From Paracoccaceae bacterium (GTDB lineage Bacteria > Pseudomonadota > Alphaproteobacteria > Rhodobacterales > Rhodobacteraceae): 64,000 nt of DNA. A program made the position numbers and the translations under genes. The notes beneath the pieces were generated by a model, which did not search any database, was not told the origin of the DNA, and saw nothing but the letters and a program-made list of their open reading frames with translations. Shown in pieces: positions 60,168 to 64,000 of this stretch (its first letter is position 1; every line of letters begins with the position of its first letter). The stretch is taken from NCBI GenBank assembly GCA_030750975.1, contig JASMHC010000001.1:248001-312000 (forward strand), read 5' to 3'.

Positions 60168-61535
60168 TTACATCAGCTTCCGGCGCCTTGTCACCTCAAT
60201 CCCAAGCTCACTGATCTTTTTGCGCAGGGTATTGCGGTTAATACCCAGTAAATCAGCGCATTTGGCCTGATTTCCACCGGTCGCATCCAGCGATATCTCG
60301 ATCAGAGGGATCTCAAGCTCGGCAAGGATTCGCTGATATAACCCCGGAGGAGGCAGGTCCCGCCCGTGCAGATCGAAGTAGCGTTGCAGGTGCAGGCGCA
60401 CCGAATCGCTGAGCCTGGCTTGCTCGCCCCCATCCAGATGCTGGCGAATGGCCGGTTGATTGGCGAGGATATTCTCGGCCTCCGCGCGGGTGATTATGTC
60501 TTCGCGCGCGCTCGAGGCCAGACGCAAGGCAAAATTTTCAAGCTGGCGCACATTGCCCGGCCAGCTGTAGCGCCGCATCAGTTCCATAGCATCATCGGCG
60601 ATATCAACATGACGCTGTCCGTTGACCTCTTGCCGGGCAAGGAAAAACTGCACGAGAAGCGGGATGTCTTCGACCCTTTCACGCAAGGCTGGCACGGAAA
60701 TCGTGACACCGCTCATGCGATAAAACAAATCCTCGCGGAAATTGCCCGCCTCGAGCGCCTTGCCCAGATCCGACTGGCTGGTGGCGGTGAACCGGGGCTG
60801 ATAATCACCCAGACCGTCAAACATGCGCACGATGCGGGCCTGAGCTTCTGTGCCAAAATCGCCGATTTCGTCAAACAGCAGCGTTCCGCCTTTTACCCGC
60901 GCCAGAATCTTTGCCGGGCCTTCGAGCGTTTCCAGATCTTGCGCATTCACGGTGACAAAGGGCAGGTTTCGCCGATCCGACAAATCGTGAATGGTCCGCG
61001 CAATCAGCGACTTGCCCGTTCCGCTTTCGCCAAGGATCAGCGCTGGCAAATCCGTATTCACCACATTGGCGACCGTGCGATAGAGGTTTTGCATCACCGG
61101 CGTCTTGCCGATCAGCGGCAGCTCTTCCGGTGCGGTCGCCGGTGCTTCGGCCGTATTTCGGCGGATCGTTTTGCGCGTCTGCAAAGCGCGAGAGACACGT
61201 TGCATCAGGTCCGGCAGATCAAACGGCTTGGGCAGATAGTCAAAGGCGTCAGCCTCGTTGGCCTGAATTGCGGTCATGATGGTGTTCTGTGCCGAGATGA
61301 CGATAACCGGAAGCTCGGGGCGCAATTCGTGGATCCGCGGCAACATCTCAAGCCCGTTGCCATCCGGCATCATCACATCCGAAACCACCGCATCGCCGCG
61401 GCCTTCCTCGACCCAACGCATCAGGGTTGTCAAAGACGATGTGGCGTGAATTTTACAGCCCGCGCGCGTCAGGGCCTGTGTCAGAACCGTCCTGATTGTT
61501 CGGTCATCATCTGCGACAAGAACTGTTCCGTCCAT
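60168..61535 (-). CDS. ntrC: Nitrogen regulator NtrC (GAFTGA-less type)
   Basis: A 455-aa response regulator, partner of NtrB. The receiver has Asp53 in [10 protein letters not shown]. The AAA+ domain has a normal Walker [10 protein letters not shown] (169-176) and Walker [10 protein letters not shown], but the segment between is shortened ([18 protein letters not shown]) and the GAFTGA loop is missing. Rhodobacter capsulatus NtrC has the same lack and activates sigma-70 promoters, so this one probably does too. The Fis-type HTH is near the C-terminus ([22 protein letters not shown]). AAGGAG supports the ATG at 61535. Confidence 0.95.
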   Translation of the reverse strand: MDGTVLVADDDRTIRTVLTQALTRAGCKIHATSSLTTLMRWVEEGRGDAVVSDVMMPDGNGLEMLPRIHELRPELPVIVISAQNTIMTAIQANEADAFDYLPKPFDLPDLMQRVSRALQTRKTIRRNTAEAPATAPEELPLIGKTPVMQNLYRTVANVVNTDLPALILGESGTGKSLIARTIHDLSDRRNLPFVTVNAQDLETLEGPAKILARVKGGTLLFDEIGDFGTEAQARIVRMFDGLGDYQPRFTATSQSDLGKALEAGNFREDLFYRMSGVTISVPALRERVEDIPLLVQFFLARQEVNGQRHVDIADDAMELMRRYSWPGNVRQLENFALRLASSAREDIITRAEAENILANQPAIRQHLDGGEQARLSDSVRLHLQRYFDLHGRDLPPPGLYQRILAELEIPLIEISLDATGGNQAKCADLLGINRNTLRKKISELGIEVTRRRKLM

Positions 61536-61540
61536 TTGCG

Positions 61541-62608
61541 TTACTCCTTGATGCGGGGGGCGACAGGCAGGGAAATCCGAAAGACCGTCCGGCCCGGAAC
61601 GGAATCGACACCGATCCATCCGTCGTGATCGGCTATGATCTTGCTGACCAGGGCCAATCCCAGGCCCGTGCCGTTTTCACGGCCCGAAACAAACGGATCG
61701 AACACGTTGCCAGCGATATCTTCGGGCAGGCCCGGCCCGTCATCCTGTATTTCGATTTGAAGCGGCAGGGAATTTCCGCTGCCATCGCGCCTGCGCAAAC
61801 GCAAGGAATGCTCGTAATAGGTGCGAAGGCGTATTTCGCCGGTTTTGCCTTTGGTGGCTTCGCAAGCGTTTTTGATCAGGTTCATGATGACCTGAAGCAG
61901 TTGATCGGCATCGCAAAAGGCTTCGGGCAATGAGGGGTCGTAATCTTCGACAAACCGCATATGGGCACCGTATCCGACAACGGCGGATTTGCGGGCGCGG
62001 TCCAGAATGTCGTGGATGTTGATCGCTTCTTTCTGCGGCTGGCGCAGATTGCCGAATTGTTCGACCTGTTCCAGCAATTTCACGATACGGCGCGATTCTT
62101 CGACAATCAGATCCGTCAATTCAAGGTCCTGCTGATCAAGGTTCATCGACAGCAATTGCGCGGCGCCGGTTATGCCGGCCAAGGGGTTTTTGATCTCATG
62201 GGCCAGCATTTCTGCCATGCCGATGGCCGATTTGGCGGCAGAATTCGAGGTATTGCTGCGCCCCAGCCGCCCCGAGAATTCGCGTGGCTGGATCAGGAAC
62301 AGCATCGATCCGGCTTCACGGTCAAAGGGCGAAATCTGGATATTGCACATCATCGGCGGACGATTGCCGCCGCCGACATCCACATCGTTCACATAAAGCG
62401 ATGATTGATCCCGGCGGCAGCGGTCAAAGGCTTCTTCAAGCGGGGCATCGACGGCCACCTTGTCCCAAACCGGAGCATCGCACATGGATTTTTCGGAGGC
62501 GTTGAAAAACCCCTCGGCCGCCGGGTTGATGGCAGAAATGTCGTCATTACTGTCGATCAGCAGCGCGGGAACCGGCAGTGAGGTCCATAATTGGGTTTCA
62601 ATACTCAT
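61541..62608 (-). CDS. ntrB: Nitrogen sensor histidine kinase NtrB
   Basis: A 355-aa soluble kinase that phosphorylates NtrC in nitrogen limitation and is inhibited by PII. A PAS domain (residues about 10-110) is followed by a HisKA domain with His137 in [11 protein letters not shown] and an HATPase with [19 protein letters not shown] and GTGLGLAL. It overlaps dusB by 4 bp and ends 5 bp before ntrC: dusB-ntrB-ntrC is the classical nifR3-ntrBC operon. Confidence 0.96.
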   Translation of the reverse strand: MSIETQLWTSLPVPALLIDSNDDISAINPAAEGFFNASEKSMCDAPVWDKVAVDAPLEEAFDRCRRDQSSLYVNDVDVGGGNRPPMMCNIQISPFDREAGSMLFLIQPREFSGRLGRSNTSNSAAKSAIGMAEMLAHEIKNPLAGITGAAQLLSMNLDQQDLELTDLIVEESRRIVKLLEQVEQFGNLRQPQKEAINIHDILDRARKSAVVGYGAHMRFVEDYDPSLPEAFCDADQLLQVIMNLIKNACEATKGKTGEIRLRTYYEHSLRLRRRDGSGNSLPLQIEIQDDGPGLPEDIAGNVFDPFVSGRENGTGLGLALVSKIIADHDGWIGVDSVPGRTVFRISLPVAPRIKE

Positions 62609-63591
62609 GCCGCTGCCTCACGTTCCGATGAAGACAAGGCATCGGGCAATAATTGAATAACCTCGCGGCAGTTTGGTTCGGTCAGAATGCGTTTTCGCAT
62701 ACCGGCCGTGGTTCCGGCGGTGTCCATATACCACCCAAGATGCTTTCGGGCGACGCGGCTTCCAAGTGTCTCGCCGTAGAAATTCAGCATATCGCGGTAA
62801 TGTGCGATCACCATGTCAACAAAGTCAGACCCCACGGGAATAATCGGCGCGGGCGTTCCGTAAAGCTCGTGTGCTATCTTGGAGATCTGCCAGGGACGGC
62901 CCTGAATGCCGCGCCCAACCATCACCCCGTCGGCACCGGATTGCGCCAGCGCGGTCCTGGCCGAGACCGTGTCAACGATATCCCCGTTCACAATGACGGG
63001 AATGCCCACCGCGTTTTTGATCGGTCGGATCGCTTTCCAATCGGCCTGCCCCTTATAGAACTGACATCTGGTGCGTCCGTGAATGGTCAGCATCCGAACG
63101 CCGCTTTGTTCTGCCCGAATGGCCAGCCCTTTGGCGTTCAGGCTGGCGTCGTCCCAGCCCAGCCGTGTTTTCAAAGTGACCGGAATGGATACTTCGCTGA
63201 CAACGGCCTCGATCAGGGAAAGCGCGTGATCAAGATCCTTCAAAAGGGCCGAACCGCTAAGCCCGTTGGTCACTTTTTTCGCAGGACACCCCATGTTGAT
63301 ATCAATGATCCGCGCACCGTTGTCTTCAACGATACGCGCGGCGCGTTTCATCCATTCCGCCTCGCGCCCAGCGATCTGGACCGAGGTGTTTTCAACGCCA
63401 AACCCAAGCTCGGCCTTTTCGCGAACCCCCGGCTTGGACTGCACCATTTCCTGACTTGCAACCATTTCGCTGACCACCAATCCCGCGCCAAAGGCCGAAA
63501 CCAGTTTGCGGAAAGGCAGATCGGTGATGCCGGCCAAAGGGGCCAGCAATACAGGTGAGGTGATGGGTACAGAGCCGATTTGAAGGGTCAT
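62605..63591 (-). CDS. dusB: tRNA-dihydrouridine synthase DusB (NifR3)
   Basis: A 328-aa flavin enzyme that reduces uridines in tRNA to dihydrouridine. The family start LLAPLAGITDLPFRKL, the NMGCPAKKVTNGLSGSAL segment with the catalytic Cys in the expected place and TIHGRTRCQFYKGQADW are all present. NifR3 is the older name from nitrogen-fixation studies. It is the first gene of the ntr operon; the divergent ispD gene begins 171 bp away, so the ntr promoter should lie in 63592-63761. Confidence 0.96.
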   Translation of the reverse strand: MTLQIGSVPITSPVLLAPLAGITDLPFRKLVSAFGAGLVVSEMVASQEMVQSKPGVREKAELGFGVENTSVQIAGREAEWMKRAARIVEDNGARIIDINMGCPAKKVTNGLSGSALLKDLDHALSLIEAVVSEVSIPVTLKTRLGWDDASLNAKGLAIRAEQSGVRMLTIHGRTRCQFYKGQADWKAIRPIKNAVGIPVIVNGDIVDTVSARTALAQSGADGVMVGRGIQGRPWQISKIAHELYGTPAPIIPVGSDFVDMVIAHYRDMLNFYGETLGSRVARKHLGWYMDTAGTTAGMRKRILTEPNCREVIQLLPDALSSSEREAAA

Positions 63592-63761
63592 GATATATCC
63601 TAGTGCCTTTAGGAAGTAATCCTGTGATAAGGGGCAGGCAATGGGTAAATGGCCATTTTTTGGTCACATCCGCGCATTTGCACAAATTTTAATCACACGC
63701 CCTTCGTTGCCACGGTCCAAGCACATCCGTAAATAACGATAAGCACAACACGGGACATATC

Positions 63762-64000
63762 ATGAGTACAGCCGCCATCATCGTCGCCGCCGGGCGCGGC
63801 ACGCGCGCCGGGGGTGATCTTCCCAAGCAGTGGCAAACGCTTGCAGGGCGACGTGTTGCTGACTGGACATTGGATGTTTTCCAAAGATCACAGGATGTGG
63901 ACAGGATCTTATTGGTGATACACCCCGATGATCGCGAACTGGCCGCTGATCTGGATGTTGAAACCGCGATTGGAGGCGCGACGCGCGATGCGTCGGTTCT
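63762..64000 (+). CDS. ispD: 2-C-methyl-D-erythritol 4-phosphate cytidylyltransferase (IspD or IspDF), N-terminal part
   Basis: The first 79 codons are present and the gene runs off the window. IspD makes CDP-methylerythritol in the MEP isoprenoid pathway, as does dxr at the left end. The start [23 protein letters not shown] is the CTP-binding loop of the family, with the conserved Arg and Lys. In many alphaproteobacteria the gene is fused to ispF; that cannot be seen here. The gene order next to dusB-ntrB supports the call. Confidence 0.93.
   Translation, partial: MSTAAIIVAAGRGTRAGGDLPKQWQTLAGRRVADWTLDVFQRSQDVDRILLVIHPDDRELAADLDVETAIGGATRDASV

Noticed and set aside
60366-61628. A 420-codon + frame opposite ntrC
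   Set aside because: Antisense shadow; the ntrC frame has full domain support.

Overview
The window looks like a chromosomal core segment of an alphaproteobacterium of the Rhodobacteraceae (Roseobacter/Rhodobacter type). The grounds are the gene content and gene order: dxr-rseP-bamA-skp-fabZ-lpxA-lpxI-lpxB, sciP beside ctrA, a class II DAHP synthase, a PAS_5-type protein, and a dusB-ntrB-ntrC-ntrY-ntrX-trkA-trkH-hfq-hflX block whose NtrC and NtrX both lack the sigma-54 GAFTGA loop. No phage, transposase, CRISPR array, rRNA or tRNA gene was seen, and no clear pseudogene. Both end genes are cut by the window: dxr at the left, ispD at the right.

Layout. 1-8155 (+): envelope biogenesis, with the end of dxr, the site-2 protease rseP, a 49-aa membrane ORF, bamA, skp/ompH, fabZ, lpxA, lpxI and lpxB. 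8152-9312 (-): mnmA. 9436-10522 (+): the cell-cycle pair sciP and ctrA. 10594-14795 (+): ligA and recG. 14796-15288: a small SOS-type locus (two LexA boxes, a 39-aa membrane ORF, a structured 3' region and an intrinsic terminator). 15287-19845: an IscU/NifU-like scaffold (-), hisI (+), then a (-) group of enoyl-CoA hydratase, trmFO, methyltransferase and gluQ. 19904-20323 (+): a thioesterase. 20446-26778 (-): a complete branched-chain amino-acid-type ABC transporter preceded by a GlxA-family regulator. 26865-28922: the aromatic-pathway DAHP synthase (+) and a PAS_5 protein (-) with CtrA-like boxes upstream. 29092-34611: yicC, gmk, a gamma carbonic anhydrase, an unknown small gene (-), a PhoR-like kinase, rpsB and tsf. 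34955-35707 (-): a LuxR-type regulator without a neighbouring luxI. 36059-38645 (+): pseudouridine catabolism (psuK, psuG) and a DUF502 protein. 38646-40818: 3-hydroxybutyrate dehydrogenase (-), a candidate small RNA (-), two tiny lipoproteins (+) and a cupin/XRE regulator (-). 40883-43394 (+): an acyl-CoA ligase-like enzyme, a FrnE-type DsbA and a small K+ channel. 43498-46962 (-): mfd. 47126-51886: a small membrane protein (-), hemB, a SYLF lipoprotein and a penicillin acylase-family enzyme (+). 51887-63591 (-): hflX, hfq, trkH, trkA, ntrX, ntrY, ntrC, ntrB and dusB in one direction. 63762-end (+): ispD.

How the parts fit. The left block builds lipid A and inserts outer-membrane proteins. 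sciP/ctrA is the cell-cycle switch, and CtrA-like half-site pairs lie before ctrA itself and between the PAS_5 gene and yicC. Repair and replication genes (ligA, recG, mfd) surround the new-looking SOS locus at 14915-15288, which is the most interesting item here: a tiny single-span membrane protein under two LexA boxes, in the style of an SOS division inhibitor. The right block couples nitrogen sensing (NtrBC, NtrYX), potassium uptake (TrkAH) and RNA-level control (Hfq, HflX). A candidate ~77-nt small RNA at 39502-39578 could be a client of that Hfq, but this is inference.
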